The notes under the pieces are model-generated. The model did not search any database and had not been told where the DNA came from. It saw only the letters and a list, made by a program, of their open reading frames with translations. From Oscillospiraceae bacterium (GTDB lineage Bacteria > Bacillota > Clostridia > Oscillospirales > CAG-272), in NCBI GenBank assembly GCA_015063805.1, contig SVTK01000001.1, positions 1 to 64,000 on the forward strand: a stretch of DNA of 64,000 bases. The letters run 5' to 3'. Both the position numbers and the translations under genes were made by a program. Positions within the stretch are counted from its first letter, which is position 1. Each line of letters opens with the position of its first letter. Positions 53,732 through 61,797 of the stretch are shown piece by piece.

Positions 53732-53908
53732 ATGGAAAATGTCATTGTCATCCTCATTCTGGCGGCTATTGTCGCCGCGGCGGTTTGGTATATCGTTCGG
53801 GCTAAGCGGCGCGGGGAGAAGTGCATCGGCTGTTCCTGCTCCCGGCAATGCGGCGGGCAGTGCGGATGCGGCTCCGGAAAGCCGGATAAGGGGCAGAGCC
53901 GCAAATAA
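53732..53908 (+). CDS. FeoB-associated Cys-rich membrane protein
   Basis: A 58-residue protein with one N-terminal membrane segment (residues 3-22), a short basic stop-transfer (RAKRRGEK) and seven Cys in CxGCSC, CGGQCGC spacing. This FeoB-associated family occurs directly after feoB in many Firmicutes and may hand iron to or from the permease; its role is unproven. Confidence 0.88.
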   Translation: MENVIVILILAAIVAAAVWYIVRAKRRGEKCIGCSCSRQCGGQCGCGSGKPDKGQSRK

Positions 53909-53916
53909 AACGAAAA

Positions 53917-53955
53917 GAAAAAGGGGTGTGGCCTCGGGTCACATCCCCTTTTTGA
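53917..53955 (+). terminator. terminator after the feo genes
   Basis: AAAAAGGGG...CCCCTTTTT stem with a slightly bulged extension (GTG / CAC). Its 3' end lies close to the SD of the regulator gene, so the regulator is likely read partly by read-through. Confidence 0.7.
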
Positions 53956-53970
53956 GGACGGAGGTCAGTT

Positions 53971-54351
53971 TTGCATCACGCGGTGAGATTTACGGGAGCG
54001 CAGATCCGATACATCCTTTGGCTGGACCGCCTTTCCCGGGGCGGATGCGGAGTGAAAAATGTGGAGCTGGCCGAGGCCCTGGGGCTCAGCCGTCCCAGCG
54101 TGCATCAGATGCTGAAGGCATTGAGCGACCTTGGTGTGGTCAGACAAGAGACCTTCGGGCTTGCCCACCTTACCGACGGTGGGCGGGCGCTGGCCCGGAA
54201 ATATGCGGTCTGCTATGCCCTGCTGGAAGAGAAAATGGCCGATTTATGCGGGCTCGGCGGGGTAAGTGAAGCCGCGCTCTGCGGGCTTCTGGCGGATATG
54301 TCCCCCCAAAGCACGGACCGGCTTTATGCGTCGCAGGCCCCTTCCACATAA
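53971..54351 (+). CDS. DtxR/MntR-type transcriptional regulator (short)
   Basis: A 126-residue protein with a winged-helix N-terminal domain (VKNVELAEALGLSRPSVHQMLKALSDLGVV) followed by LTDGGRALARKY and a short dimerisation-like helix, as in iron-dependent repressors. The C-terminal SH3-like domain is absent. The start is a TTG at 53971 with GGAGG 6 bases upstream. Position beside feo and the three GTTAG-N6-CTAAC palindromes make it the probable feo regulator, which is inference. Confidence 0.78.
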   Translation: MHHAVRFTGAQIRYILWLDRLSRGGCGVKNVELAEALGLSRPSVHQMLKALSDLGVVRQETFGLAHLTDGGRALARKYAVCYALLEEKMADLCGLGGVSEAALCGLLADMSPQSTDRLYASQAPST

Positions 54352-54388
54352 AACCCGGGGCGGCTCACGAAGAGCCGCCCCGGGTTTT
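54352..54388 (+). terminator. terminator after the DtxR-type gene
   Basis: Perfect stem ACCCGGGGCGGCTC / GAGCCGCCCCGGGT with loop ACGAA and a T5 run. Confidence 0.93.
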
Positions 54389-54421
54389 TCCCTTTGGGGG
54401 CAAAAAATTTGCAAATTGCGG

Positions 54422-54450
54422 TTTATTTTGCGGCGGATTTATGGTATCAT
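54422..54450 (+). promoter_or_regulatory. promoter of the aldo/keto reductase gene
   Basis: Extended -10 TGG-TATCAT (54445-54450) with a weak -35 TTTATT (54422-54427) at 17 bp. Confidence 0.5.
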
Positions 54451-54480
54451 AGAAAAAAACGACCCCACAGGAGGGCGAAC

Positions 54481-55659
54481 ATGAACTACCGCACCGACAA
54501 ATACGGCAACAAAATCTCCATCCTCGGCTACGGCTGTATGCGCTTCCCGCGCAAGCTTGGGCAGGTGGACACCGCCGAAACCGAGCGCCAGATGATGGCG
54601 GCCTACGAGGCAGGGGTGAACTACTTCGACACCGCCTACGTTTACGGCAGCAGCGAGGCGGTGGTGGGGGAGATTTTCGCGAAGAACGGCATCCGGGACA
54701 AGGTGTACATCGCCACCAAACTGCCCCACTATCTGGTGCGTAAACCCGAGGATATGGAGCGCATCTTCACCGAGCAGCTGGAGCGCCTGCGCACCGATTA
54801 TATCGACTACTACCTCATCCATATGCTCAGCGACATCGGGGCATGGGAGAAGCTCTGCGGTATGGGCATCCGGGAGTGGATCGCCGGGAAGAAGGCAAGT
54901 GGCGCCATCCGGCAGATCGGCTTCTCCTACCACGGCAACAGCGAGATGTTCTGCCGTCTCATCGATGCCTACGACTGGGAGTTCTGCCAGATCCAGTACA
55001 ACTACATGGACGAGCACTCCCAGGCGGGACGGCGGGGGCTGAACTATGCCAACCGGCGGGGCCTGCCGGTGGTGATCATGGAGCCCCTGCGGGGGGGCAA
55101 GCTGGTGAGTCACCTCCCCGAGGAAGCGAAGCGGATCTTCGCCCGCTATCCCGTGGTGCACACCCCCGCCCAGTGGGCCTTCCGCTGGCTGTGGAACCAG
55201 CCCGAGGTGACCTGCGTTCTGTCGGGGATGAACACCATGGACACGGTGCAGGACAACATCGAAACGGCCTCCACCGTGGAGGTGGGGGAGCTGGGTGAGG
55301 CCGAGGAGGTCATGCTGAGGGAGGTGGCGGCGGCCATCAATGCCAACATGAAGGTGGGCTGCACCGGCTGCGGCTACTGTATGCCCTGCCCCCGGAACGT
55401 GGATATTCCCGGCACCTTTGCCGCCTACAACCGCCGCTTTGCCGAGGGCAAGCTGTGGGGGCTGGTGGACTACGCCATCTGCACCGCCATGCGGCAAACC
55501 TCCACCGCCGCCTCAAACTGTATCGGCTGCGGCAAGTGCGAGGCCCATTGCCCCCAGCAGATCCCCATCCGCGCCGCCCTCAAGGAAGCCGCCGATACCT
55601 TTGAGGGGCCGCTGTACCGCACTGCGCGGTGGGTGGTGGAAAAGTTCAAGCTGTTTTGA
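54481..55659 (+). CDS. aldo/keto reductase with C-terminal 4Fe-4S domain
   Basis: A 392-residue protein. Residues 1-285 form an AKR barrel (catalytic Asp in YFDTAYVYG, Tyr in the same motif, Lys in ATKLP, His in YLIHML). Residues 290-392 carry Cys motifs CTGCGYCMPC and CIGCGKCEAHC for a ferredoxin-like pair of clusters. Such proteins are common in anaerobes; the substrate is unknown. SD GGAGG. Monocistronic. Confidence 0.93.
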   Translation: MNYRTDKYGNKISILGYGCMRFPRKLGQVDTAETERQMMAAYEAGVNYFDTAYVYGSSEAVVGEIFAKNGIRDKVYIATKLPHYLVRKPEDMERIFTEQLERLRTDYIDYYLIHMLSDIGAWEKLCGMGIREWIAGKKASGAIRQIGFSYHGNSEMFCRLIDAYDWEFCQIQYNYMDEHSQAGRRGLNYANRRGLPVVIMEPLRGGKLVSHLPEEAKRIFARYPVVHTPAQWAFRWLWNQPEVTCVLSGMNTMDTVQDNIETASTVEVGELGEAEEVMLREVAAAINANMKVGCTGCGYCMPCPRNVDIPGTFAAYNRRFAEGKLWGLVDYAICTAMRQTSTAASNCIGCGKCEAHCPQQIPIRAALKEAADTFEGPLYRTARWVVEKFKLF

Positions 55660-55661
55660 GG

Positions 55662-55803
55662 CGGGGCGGGGGTTTCACCCCCGTACCCCCACCCGGGGTG
55701 CCTTTTGAAAAAGGCTCCCCAGGCCCCGCGAAAACTTGCAAACAAAGGCCGGGCGTTTGTAAAGTGCGGATTTGCAGCCGTCCGTAGGACGCCGACCGGT
55801 TCA
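55662..55803. repeat. R arm plus truncated B core
   Basis: R arm with the palindrome GGGGTGCC / GGCTCCCC (one mismatch) and flank CGCGAAAACTTGCAAAC, then a shortened B core: GGGCGTTTGTAAAGTGCGGATTTG joins directly to GCAGCCGTCC-GTA-GGACG and GACCGGTTC, lacking the middle third. Confidence 0.75.
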
Positions 55804-55817
55804 GCCAGGATACAGAG

Positions 55818-55853
55818 AAAAACGTCCCGAAACCACAGTTTCAGGACGTTTTT
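55818..55853. terminator. bidirectional terminator between converging genes
   Basis: AAAAACGTCC...GGACGTTTTT with an inner GAAAC / GTTTC stem. A and T runs lie on both sides. Confidence 0.88.
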
Positions 55854-55869
55854 GTATACCAAACACGAG

Positions 55870-55936
55870 GGCGTTTTTGCAAGTTTTTGCGGAGGGGTTT
55901 GGGGAGGAGCTTTTTTCAAAAAGCTCCTCCCCAATC
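55870..55936 (+). repeat. F arm next to the radical SAM gene end
   Basis: Flank GCAAGTTTTTGCGGAGGGG and palindrome TTGGGGAGGAGC / GCTCCTCCCCAA around TTTTTTCAAAAA, ending at the stop codon of the minus-strand radical SAM gene. Confidence 0.85.
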
Positions 55937-56824
55937 TCACACCAAATCCCACACGGGAACAAAGCTCTCGTCGGCCGAGTCGGCGTCCTGCATATAGCCG
56001 GTGAAGGGCTGGGCGGCGGCGAGGGCAGTGCTGTACTCAAAGGAAGTGAGCCGTCGATTCAGGGGGGACGGCAGGGGAAATGCCGCGGGGGGCGTGTACT
56101 GGCGCATGAGGGAGAGGCGGATCATGGCGGGATCCACCCGCTCGGCCAGAGCAGCCAGTGCGGCGGCGGAGTCGTGCCGTCCGCCGGGCAGGACAAGGTG
56201 CCGCACCATCACCCCGCGACGGAGCATCCCCTCGCTGTCAAAGACAGGTGCGCCGGTCTGTGCGGCCATGGCGGCGATGGCATCCAGGGCCCGGGTGGGA
56301 TAGTCGGCGGGTGCGCCCCGCCGCACCGCCGCCTCGGAGGTGCCGTATTTGAGGTCGGGGAGCCACACGTCAACGTAATCGGCCAGGGCGTTGACTGTTT
56401 CGACGGCTTCATAGCCCCCGCAGTTGTAGACCACGGGAATGTGCAGGTCGGCCTTTACCCGATCCAGGGCGGCGATGACGGTGGGCAGGTAGTGGGTCGC
56501 CGTCACCAGATTGATGTTGTGTGCGCCCCGGTTCCGGAGATCCATCATCAGGGCGGCAAGATCCGGGGCATCCACCGTCCGCCCGATGTCGGGGGCGCGG
56601 CTGATGCGGTGATTCTGGCAGAAGGGACAGCGCAGGGTGCAGCCGCAGAAGAAGATCGCCCCCGAGCCCCGGGTGCCGCTGATGGGGGGCTCTTCTCCGA
56701 AGTGGAGGCCGGCCCGGGCAATGTACGCCGTCGCACCGGCCCCGCAGAAGCCCCGTTCTCCCGCGGTGCGGTCAGCGCCGCAGGCCCGGGGGCAGAGGTT
56801 GCAGTGGGAGTAGGTCAAAGTCAT
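55937..56824 (-). CDS. radical SAM protein, PflX/pyruvate-formate-lyase-activase-like
   Basis: A 295-residue protein with an N-terminal Cys cluster CNLCPRACGADRT..GFCG and a radical SAM triad CGCTLRCPFCQN, the pattern of the uncharacterised PflX group. It likely installs a glycyl radical or a related modification, but no glycyl-radical enzyme is nearby. I chose the ATG at 56824. Its SD, GGAGG, lies within the 12-bp palindrome GGAGGTACCTCC and could be occluded in mRNA. Confidence 0.85.
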   Translation of the reverse strand: MTLTYSHCNLCPRACGADRTAGERGFCGAGATAYIARAGLHFGEEPPISGTRGSGAIFFCGCTLRCPFCQNHRISRAPDIGRTVDAPDLAALMMDLRNRGAHNINLVTATHYLPTVIAALDRVKADLHIPVVYNCGGYEAVETVNALADYVDVWLPDLKYGTSEAAVRRGAPADYPTRALDAIAAMAAQTGAPVFDSEGMLRRGVMVRHLVLPGGRHDSAAALAALAERVDPAMIRLSLMRQYTPPAAFPLPSPLNRRLTSFEYSTALAAAQPFTGYMQDADSADESFVPVWDLV

Positions 56825-56837
56825 GGAGGTACCTCCT

Positions 56838-57010
56838 GTGAGGGTTTTTGGGGGGACGCATTTTTGTAGGGGCGGATTCCATATCCGCCCGGTTGTGCGG
56901 GGCGTTTCGCGCTCCCGCGCGAGGCGGGGGAAGAACCATCTCAAACGCCGAAGTTTCTTCCCCCGCCGCCCCCATTTCCTTGGCTGCTGCAGCCATGCAC
57001 GAAAAGCACA
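56838..57010. repeat. hairpin-rich non-coding segment
   Basis: Contains GGGCGGAT-TCCAT-ATCCGCCC (about 56873-56893) and a 13-bp inverted repeat GGCGGGGGAAGAA (56923-56935) / TTCTTCCCCCGCC (56955-56967). No gene or promoter was recognised. The F/R arm family is absent here. Confidence 0.6.
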
Positions 57011-57039
57011 GAGGTGCCGCGCTCATGGCGCGGCACCTC
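57011..57039 (-). terminator. terminator of mtlD
   Basis: GAGGTGCCGCGC / GCGCGGCACCTC hairpin 6 bp after the mtlD stop on the minus strand. The T-run that follows is weak (TGTGCTTTT). Confidence 0.65.
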
Positions 57040-57045
57040 AAAAAA

Positions 57046-58269
57046 TCAGTGCTCTACACGTTTCAGATCGCCCAGAACCGCCACGAACTCGGCAAAGGAA
57101 GCCTTCGCCCGGAAGAGATCGCAGAACTTCTCGATCATGGCCACGTCGGCGGGATCGGTGACCTCGCTGTACTTGGCCAGGGCGGCGGCAACACCGTTCT
57201 CCCGGGTGAAGGTGGAGATCTCCACGGCGGCCTCGTCGGAGGGCTCGTCATAAAGCAGACCGGCAGCAATGCCCACCGCGATATGGGCGGGAACACCGCC
57301 GTGCTTGCGCACCAGCTTGAAGGAGCCCACCAGGCGGTCGTCGGACTTCAGCTTGCGCTTGGGATCGCGGCCAACGCGGGCGTCGGTGTCCTGCAGCAGC
57401 TTGTTCTCGAAGCGAACCATCAGATCCTCCACGAACTGCAGGGTGTCGTCAATGGGCGCGCCGTGCTCCTTGGCCAGGGCGCGGGCCGACTCGATGAGGG
57501 CGCGGGTGACGAAATACTTGATCTCGGCATCGGCGGCAGCCTCGTAGATGTAGTTGTAGCCCTTCTGATGTGCGCAGTAAGCCACCAGGGCGTGGCCCAT
57601 GTTGTGAATGAAGAGCTTGAGCTGAATGAAATACGTAAAGGGCGTGAAGGCAACCAGGCCGTCAAGCTCGGGCAGAGGTGCGCCCACGGGACGGAAACCG
57701 GCCAGGTCGCAGGGCAGCTGGCTGTAGGGCTCCACGCAGACGGCCAGGGCGTTCTGTGCCGCCAGCTCAGCGGGAGTGGGAGGCACCATGCGGCCGACGG
57801 ACACGCAAACCAGGCCGATGTTCTTCTCCATGTAGTCCTGGGCCTCGGGGGCGAGGTGCTGCAGAATCAGGCCGCGGAGCACAGCATCCGAGCCGATGAG
57901 GTTCTCGCAGATGAGGATGTTGAGGGGAGCGGCACCTTCTGCCATGCGGCGCTCGATGGCCCGGGCAAGGAGGGGAGCCACAAAGGGGAGAACGTTCACA
58001 CCCAGTGCGGTGGCCATGATGTCAGCGGAGGCGATGGCGGCGATGACGGCATCGTTGTCACGACCGTTGATGGCGTCCACGTTTTCCACCCACTCAGCCA
58101 CATACTCGGTGCCCCGGGTGACAAAGATGGGGTAGCGGTGATCGGCGTTGATGGCATCCACCACAGCGGTGTTCACATCGATAAAGGTGGTGTGGTAACC
58201 CGAGAGGAAGAATCGCTGTGCGATAAATCCGCGGCCGATGTTGCCCGCACCGTACATAATTGCATTCAT
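57046..58269 (-). CDS. mtlD: Mannitol-1-phosphate 5-dehydrogenase
   Basis: A 407-residue NAD-dependent dehydrogenase oxidising mannitol-1-phosphate to fructose-6-phosphate. The Rossmann motif is YGAGNIGRGFIA at the N-terminus, and the long-chain mannitol-dehydrogenase signature includes FIHNMGHALVAYCAHQKGY. No mannitol PTS gene lies nearby, so the substrate source is unclear; related hexitol phosphates are possible. Monocistronic with its own promoter and terminator. Confidence 0.92.
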   Translation of the reverse strand: MNAIMYGAGNIGRGFIAQRFFLSGYHTTFIDVNTAVVDAINADHRYPIFVTRGTEYVAEWVENVDAINGRDNDAVIAAIASADIMATALGVNVLPFVAPLLARAIERRMAEGAAPLNILICENLIGSDAVLRGLILQHLAPEAQDYMEKNIGLVCVSVGRMVPPTPAELAAQNALAVCVEPYSQLPCDLAGFRPVGAPLPELDGLVAFTPFTYFIQLKLFIHNMGHALVAYCAHQKGYNYIYEAAADAEIKYFVTRALIESARALAKEHGAPIDDTLQFVEDLMVRFENKLLQDTDARVGRDPKRKLKSDDRLVGSFKLVRKHGGVPAHIAVGIAAGLLYDEPSDEAAVEISTFTRENGVAAALAKYSEVTDPADVAMIEKFCDLFRAKASFAEFVAVLGDLKRVEH

Positions 58270-58331
58270 TTCAGCAGACCTCGATTCGTCAAGATTTCCC
58301 GCAGATGCACCTCCGCGGGGATTTCGCCATC

Positions 58332-58360
58332 ATTATAGCAAATTCTGCCGCCGATTGCAA
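58332..58360 (-). promoter_or_regulatory. mtlD promoter
   Basis: Minus-strand -35 TTGCAA (58355-58360) and -10 TATAAT (58332-58337), spacing 17 bp, divergent from the tRNA-Thr promoter. Confidence 0.85.
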
Positions 58361-58431
58361 GGTGTACGGGCTAAATTTGCGGTTTTCGGCAAAAGATTTT
58401 CAAAAATCGAAAATAATTTTTCAAAAATCCC

Positions 58432-58460
58432 TTGACAAAAGGGGCGGTATCTGCTATAAT
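58432..58460 (+). promoter_or_regulatory. tRNA-Thr promoter
   Basis: Consensus -35 TTGACA (58432-58437) and -10 TATAAT (58455-58460), spacing 17 bp, 13 bp before the tRNA. Confidence 0.92.
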
Positions 58461-58473
58461 ATGCGATGTTGAC

Positions 58474-58549
58474 GCTGCTATGGCTCAGTTGGTAGAGCAC
58501 ATCCTTGGTAAGGATGAGGTCATCAGTTCGACTCTGATTAGCAGCTCCA
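58474..58549 (+). tRNA. tRNA-Thr (GGT)
   Basis: Acceptor stem GCTGCTA/TAGCAGC, anticodon arm CATCC-TTGGTAA-GGATG with GGT, T-arm CAGTTCGACTCTG, discriminator T and encoded CCA. Confidence 0.95.
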
Positions 58550-58550
58550 G

Positions 58551-58587
58551 AAAAGCATCGGGAATACCCGGTGCTTTTTCTGTTTTT
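58551..58587 (+). terminator. tRNA-Thr terminator
   Basis: AGCATCGGG-AATA-CCCGGTGCT with a T5 run, starting 2 bp after the tRNA. A 39-bp stretch around it is repeated exactly at 60411-60449. Confidence 0.92.
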
Positions 58588-58589
58588 CC

Positions 58590-58680
58590 GGGGCGGGGCT
58601 CTGTCGGGGCTCCGCTCCGGACCCTGCCAAGGAAACTTTTTGAAAAAAGTTTCCTTGGATCCTTCAAAAACTTTTATCCC
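58590..58680. repeat. R arm after tRNA-Thr
   Basis: GGGGCTCCGCTCC, palindrome CCAAGGAAAC / GTTTCCTTGG around TTTTTGAAAAAA, flank TCCTTCAAAAACTTTTA. Confidence 0.8.
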
Positions 58681-58719
58681 CGCCTTGTGGGGGAATTTTT
58701 ATAACTTTTTGCGCGAGGG

Positions 58720-58748
58720 TTGACAGAGGGGGGCGGTAAATGTATACT
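58720..58748 (+). promoter_or_regulatory. promoter of the LamG-type lipoprotein gene
   Basis: -35 TTGACA (58720-58725) and -10 TATACT (58743-58748), spacing 17 bp, 49 bp before the ATG. Confidence 0.88.
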
Positions 58749-58797
58749 ATTATCGGCACCATTTCCGGAATCAAGTTGTATACATGGAGGAAAACAA

Positions 58798-60402
58798 ATG
58801 AAAAGCATGTTAAGGATGATCTCAGCAATTCTTTTGGCACTCCTGCTTGTCTCCGCGCTGGCGGGATGCGGCGGGGATGGCACGGCACCCGGCGAAACCG
58901 AAGCACCCAAGGACATGCAAACCGAACCCGTGGTAGATGAGAGCCTGCACGGTCTTCTGAAGAGCAGTGACAGAATTGAGGCCGCAACGGAGATCATTGC
59001 CTACATTCCCCATCCCGACGAGGAGTGTACCGTCGAGCAGGGGGGATATACTGACGGGACCTATCATTATCAGTTCTTTGTCAAAAAGGACGAGGCCAGC
59101 GGAGAGAAGAACAACATTGTCCGCCTGGTGAAATATGACATGGAAAAGAAGGAAACGGTTGCGGTGAGCGATCGGCTTTTCCTCAACCACGCCAATGACC
59201 TGACCTACAATCCCAAAACCGGGATGCTTGTGGCGGTACATTGTGCCTATGACGGGAGAATTCTTTCCATGATCTCTCCCGAAACCCTCGAGGTCACGGG
59301 CACCGTGACCCTGGAGCGGGGCGTGCACAGCATTACCTATAACGAGAGCCGGGATCAGTATGTGGTAGGATTGAACGGCGGACAGAATTTCCAGATTCTT
59401 GACGCCAATTTTGCTGCCATCAGCGCAGTCCACCAGGGCAGTTCCATCACCCGCACCTACACGACCCAGGGAATCAGCAGCGATGATGCGTATATCTACT
59501 TTTCATACTACGAAGAAAACGTCATCACCGTCTTCGACTGGGATGGAAATTTTGTGTCGCTGATCTATTTGGATATCATGGGCGAGGAGCCCGAGAATGT
59601 CAGCGTTGTGGGGGACGAGATCTATGTCATCACCACGGCCGACGGCGGTGCTGCAGTCCGCCGGCTGGCGCTGAAAAAATTTGAAGGTTCCCCTCTGCGG
59701 GATAGGGAAAGCAGGCCCACACCTGCTGCCGACAGCGGCGCGTATCTCACCGATTATATCTCCGCCGACAGAGTGCGCACCTACCTGCCTCTTGACGGCA
59801 GCGAAGCTGATGCCATGGGGCAGACGAAGACCTCGGCGCACAAGTGGGTGGAGTACCTCCCGGGCGTCTACGGGGAGGCTGCATCGGTTGCGGAGGGATA
59901 TATTTCGATCCACGATTACGCCCCCGCCAATGCAAGCTTTACGGTGTCGCTCTGGATGCTGACCAAACGGGTGAGCGGTGACCCCGCTATTTTCTCCAAT
60001 ATGGACTGGGACAGCAGCAAAAATCCCGGATATATCCTTGCGCTCAAGCACAACTGCCTGCAGTTCTCCATGGGCAGCGAGGCAAGGTCATCAAGCATGA
60101 AGGCCTACTACCAACTCCCCTATGATTTCAACCAGGGCTGGATGCACATTCTCCTTTCGGTGGACCGCGAGGCTGGAACGGTGAGCGTCGCGTTTGATTT
60201 TGGCGAATTGATCACGGTGGAGATCCCCGCCGCGCTGAAGGATGTGCCGCTTGACGCCTTCGATGTGCTCAACATCGGTCAGGACGGTACCGGGAAATAT
60301 TCCGATGCTCTTCCCGCCGGTGTCGATGAAGTGATCATCTTCAACGGGGCGTTTACCGAAGCAGATGTTTCTGCCCTTGCCGGCTACTACGGCGCAAAAT
60401 AA
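58798..60402 (+). CDS. lipoprotein with beta-propeller-like and LamG-type domains
   Basis: A 534-residue lipoprotein (signal with lipobox SALAGC, then a Gly/Thr/Glu-rich spacer). Residues about 60-310 have repeated beta-strand blades (LTYNPKTGMLVAVHC, SITYNESRDQYVVGL, VFDWDGNFVSL), as in YncE-like propellers. Residues about 330-530 match a LamG/concanavalin-like module (FTVSLWMLTKR, WMHILLSVDREAGTVSVAFD, DEVIIFNGAFTEADV). An extracellular ligand- or glycan-binding role is likely. SD GGAGGA. It stands alone between two R arms and copies of one terminator. Codon use is a little less GC-biased than in neighbours. Confidence 0.82.
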   Translation: MKSMLRMISAILLALLLVSALAGCGGDGTAPGETEAPKDMQTEPVVDESLHGLLKSSDRIEAATEIIAYIPHPDEECTVEQGGYTDGTYHYQFFVKKDEASGEKNNIVRLVKYDMEKKETVAVSDRLFLNHANDLTYNPKTGMLVAVHCAYDGRILSMISPETLEVTGTVTLERGVHSITYNESRDQYVVGLNGGQNFQILDANFAAISAVHQGSSITRTYTTQGISSDDAYIYFSYYEENVITVFDWDGNFVSLIYLDIMGEEPENVSVVGDEIYVITTADGGAAVRRLALKKFEGSPLRDRESRPTPAADSGAYLTDYISADRVRTYLPLDGSEADAMGQTKTSAHKWVEYLPGVYGEAASVAEGYISIHDYAPANASFTVSLWMLTKRVSGDPAIFSNMDWDSSKNPGYILALKHNCLQFSMGSEARSSSMKAYYQLPYDFNQGWMHILLSVDREAGTVSVAFDFGELITVEIPAALKDVPLDAFDVLNIGQDGTGKYSDALPAGVDEVIIFNGAFTEADVSALAGYYGAK

Positions 60403-60411
60403 TCAGAACAG

Positions 60412-60445
60412 AAAAGCATCGGGAATACCCGGTGCTTTTTCTGTT
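60412..60445 (+). terminator. terminator of the lipoprotein gene, identical to the tRNA-Thr terminator
   Basis: AGCATCGGG-AATA-CCCGGTGCT plus T5, 10 bp after the stop codon. It is identical over 39 bp to the tRNA-Thr terminator at 58551. Confidence 0.92.
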
Positions 60446-60590
60446 TTCCGGGGCTCCGCCCCTGACCCCGCCAGGGGAACTTTTTTCAAAAAGTTCCCCT
60501 GGACCCCACAAAAACTTCCTGCCCGCCCGATTTTACGGTTTTTTGGCAGGGGTTGGGAAAGGCGACGCGTCGCCTTCCCCCCGGATTCCG
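60446..60590. repeat. R arm and a GC palindrome upstream of the glycosyltransferase gene
   Basis: R-position arm (GGGGCTCCGCCCC, palindrome CCAGGGGAAC / GTTCCCCTGG, flank CCCCACAAAAACTT), then a perfect 18-bp palindrome AAGGCGACGCGTCGCCTT (60559-60576) with further pairing of its GGG/CCC flanks. Confidence 0.75.
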
Positions 60591-60610
60591 ACAAAATTCA
60601 TAATTTATTC

Positions 60611-60639
60611 TTGCATTCGGCGGGAGAATGGTTTATAAT
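60611..60639 (+). promoter_or_regulatory. promoter of the envelope-glycan operon
   Basis: -35 TTGCAT (60611-60616) and -10 TATAAT (60634-60639), spacing 17 bp, 48 bp before the GTG start. Confidence 0.85.
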
Positions 60640-60687
60640 ATAAATTGAGTTTCTATCCTCATTTTGCTTTGGAAAGGGGGCATTGCC

Positions 60688-61797
60688 GTGTCGGCTGCCA
60701 ATCGGATTACTGTGGTTCTTCCCTCTCTTAATCCTGACGAAAAACTTCGTTTGGTGGTGGAGGGGCTGACCCGTGTCGGCTTTGACGATATCATCATTGT
60801 CAACGACGGCAGTGATGAGGCCCACCTGCCCAATTTCCCCTCCCCCGAGGAGTTTCCCAACATCGAGATCCTCACCCACGAGGTCAACCGCGGCAAGGGC
60901 GCGGCCCTGAAGACTGCGTTTGCCCATTTCCTCGGTACCCGCGAGGGGCGTGTGGGCGTCGTCACCGTGGACGGGGACAATCAGCACCATCCCGAGGATG
61001 TGCTGGCCTGCGCGGAGGTGCTCTGTGCCATTCCCCGGAATGTGATTCTTGGCGTGCGGGATTTTTCGGGGCCGGATGTGCCTGCCCGTTCCCGTTCGGG
61101 AAACCGCATTACCTCCTTCGTTTTCCGCGTCTTCTGCGGCATGAAGATATCCGACACCCAAACCGGCCTGCGGGCCATTCCCGTCGAACACCTTTCCCGG
61201 ATGCTGGAGGTGGAGGGGGACCGCTTCGAGTACGAGACCAATATGCTGTTGGAGCTGAAGCGGGGACACATCAAGTGGACTGAGGTGCCCATCCGCACGG
61301 TATATATTGAAGAAAATCAGACCTCCCACTTCCGTCCCATTGTGGATTCCTGGCGAATTTATAAGTTGATCTTCAAGTTCATGCTCAGCTCTGCGGCGGG
61401 ATGTATTGTGGATTTGGGGGTGTTCTGGCTGCTGGCCCTGATTTTCGGGGTGGCACAGACCAATCTCATGATCTACCTCTACACCGCGGCGGCGCGGCTG
61501 ATCTCTTCTCTGACCAACTTCGCCATCAACCGCCGGGTGGTCTTCCGCAGCGGCGGCAGCGTGGGGAAAACCCTCCTGCGCTACTACACCCTGGCCATCC
61601 CCCAGATGCTGGTGTCTGCATTCCTTGTGGACTGGGTGGCTTACGGCCTTCTGCACGCCTATGCATCCTCGGATGGCGGCGCGCTGGGGATCACCGTGAT
61701 CAAGGCCATCGTGGACACCGTCCTCTTCTTCATCAGCTTCCGGATCCAGCGCGACTGGGTCTTCCGTGAGAAAGGAAATACATCCAATGGAAAATAA
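60688..61797 (+). CDS. DPM1-type glycosyltransferase fused to a GtrA membrane domain
   Basis: A 369-residue protein starting at GTG with AAAGGGGG upstream. Residues 1-225 are a family 2 glycosyltransferase of the dolichyl/polyprenyl-phosphate mannose synthase type (VVLPSLNPDEKL, VNDGSDEA, NRGKGAALKTAF, VDGDNQHHPED). Residues about 235-365 form a four-helix GtrA domain (SSAAGCIVDLGVFWLL, TNFAINRRVVFR). Such fusions make and flip polyprenyl-phosphate sugars for cell-wall glycan decoration. The stop overlaps the next start by 11 bp. Confidence 0.92.
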   Translation: MSAANRITVVLPSLNPDEKLRLVVEGLTRVGFDDIIIVNDGSDEAHLPNFPSPEEFPNIEILTHEVNRGKGAALKTAFAHFLGTREGRVGVVTVDGDNQHHPEDVLACAEVLCAIPRNVILGVRDFSGPDVPARSRSGNRITSFVFRVFCGMKISDTQTGLRAIPVEHLSRMLEVEGDRFEYETNMLLELKRGHIKWTEVPIRTVYIEENQTSHFRPIVDSWRIYKLIFKFMLSSAAGCIVDLGVFWLLALIFGVAQTNLMIYLYTAAARLISSLTNFAINRRVVFRSGGSVGKTLLRYYTLAIPQMLVSAFLVDWVAYGLLHAYASSDGGALGITVIKAIVDTVLFFISFRIQRDWVFREKGNTSNGK

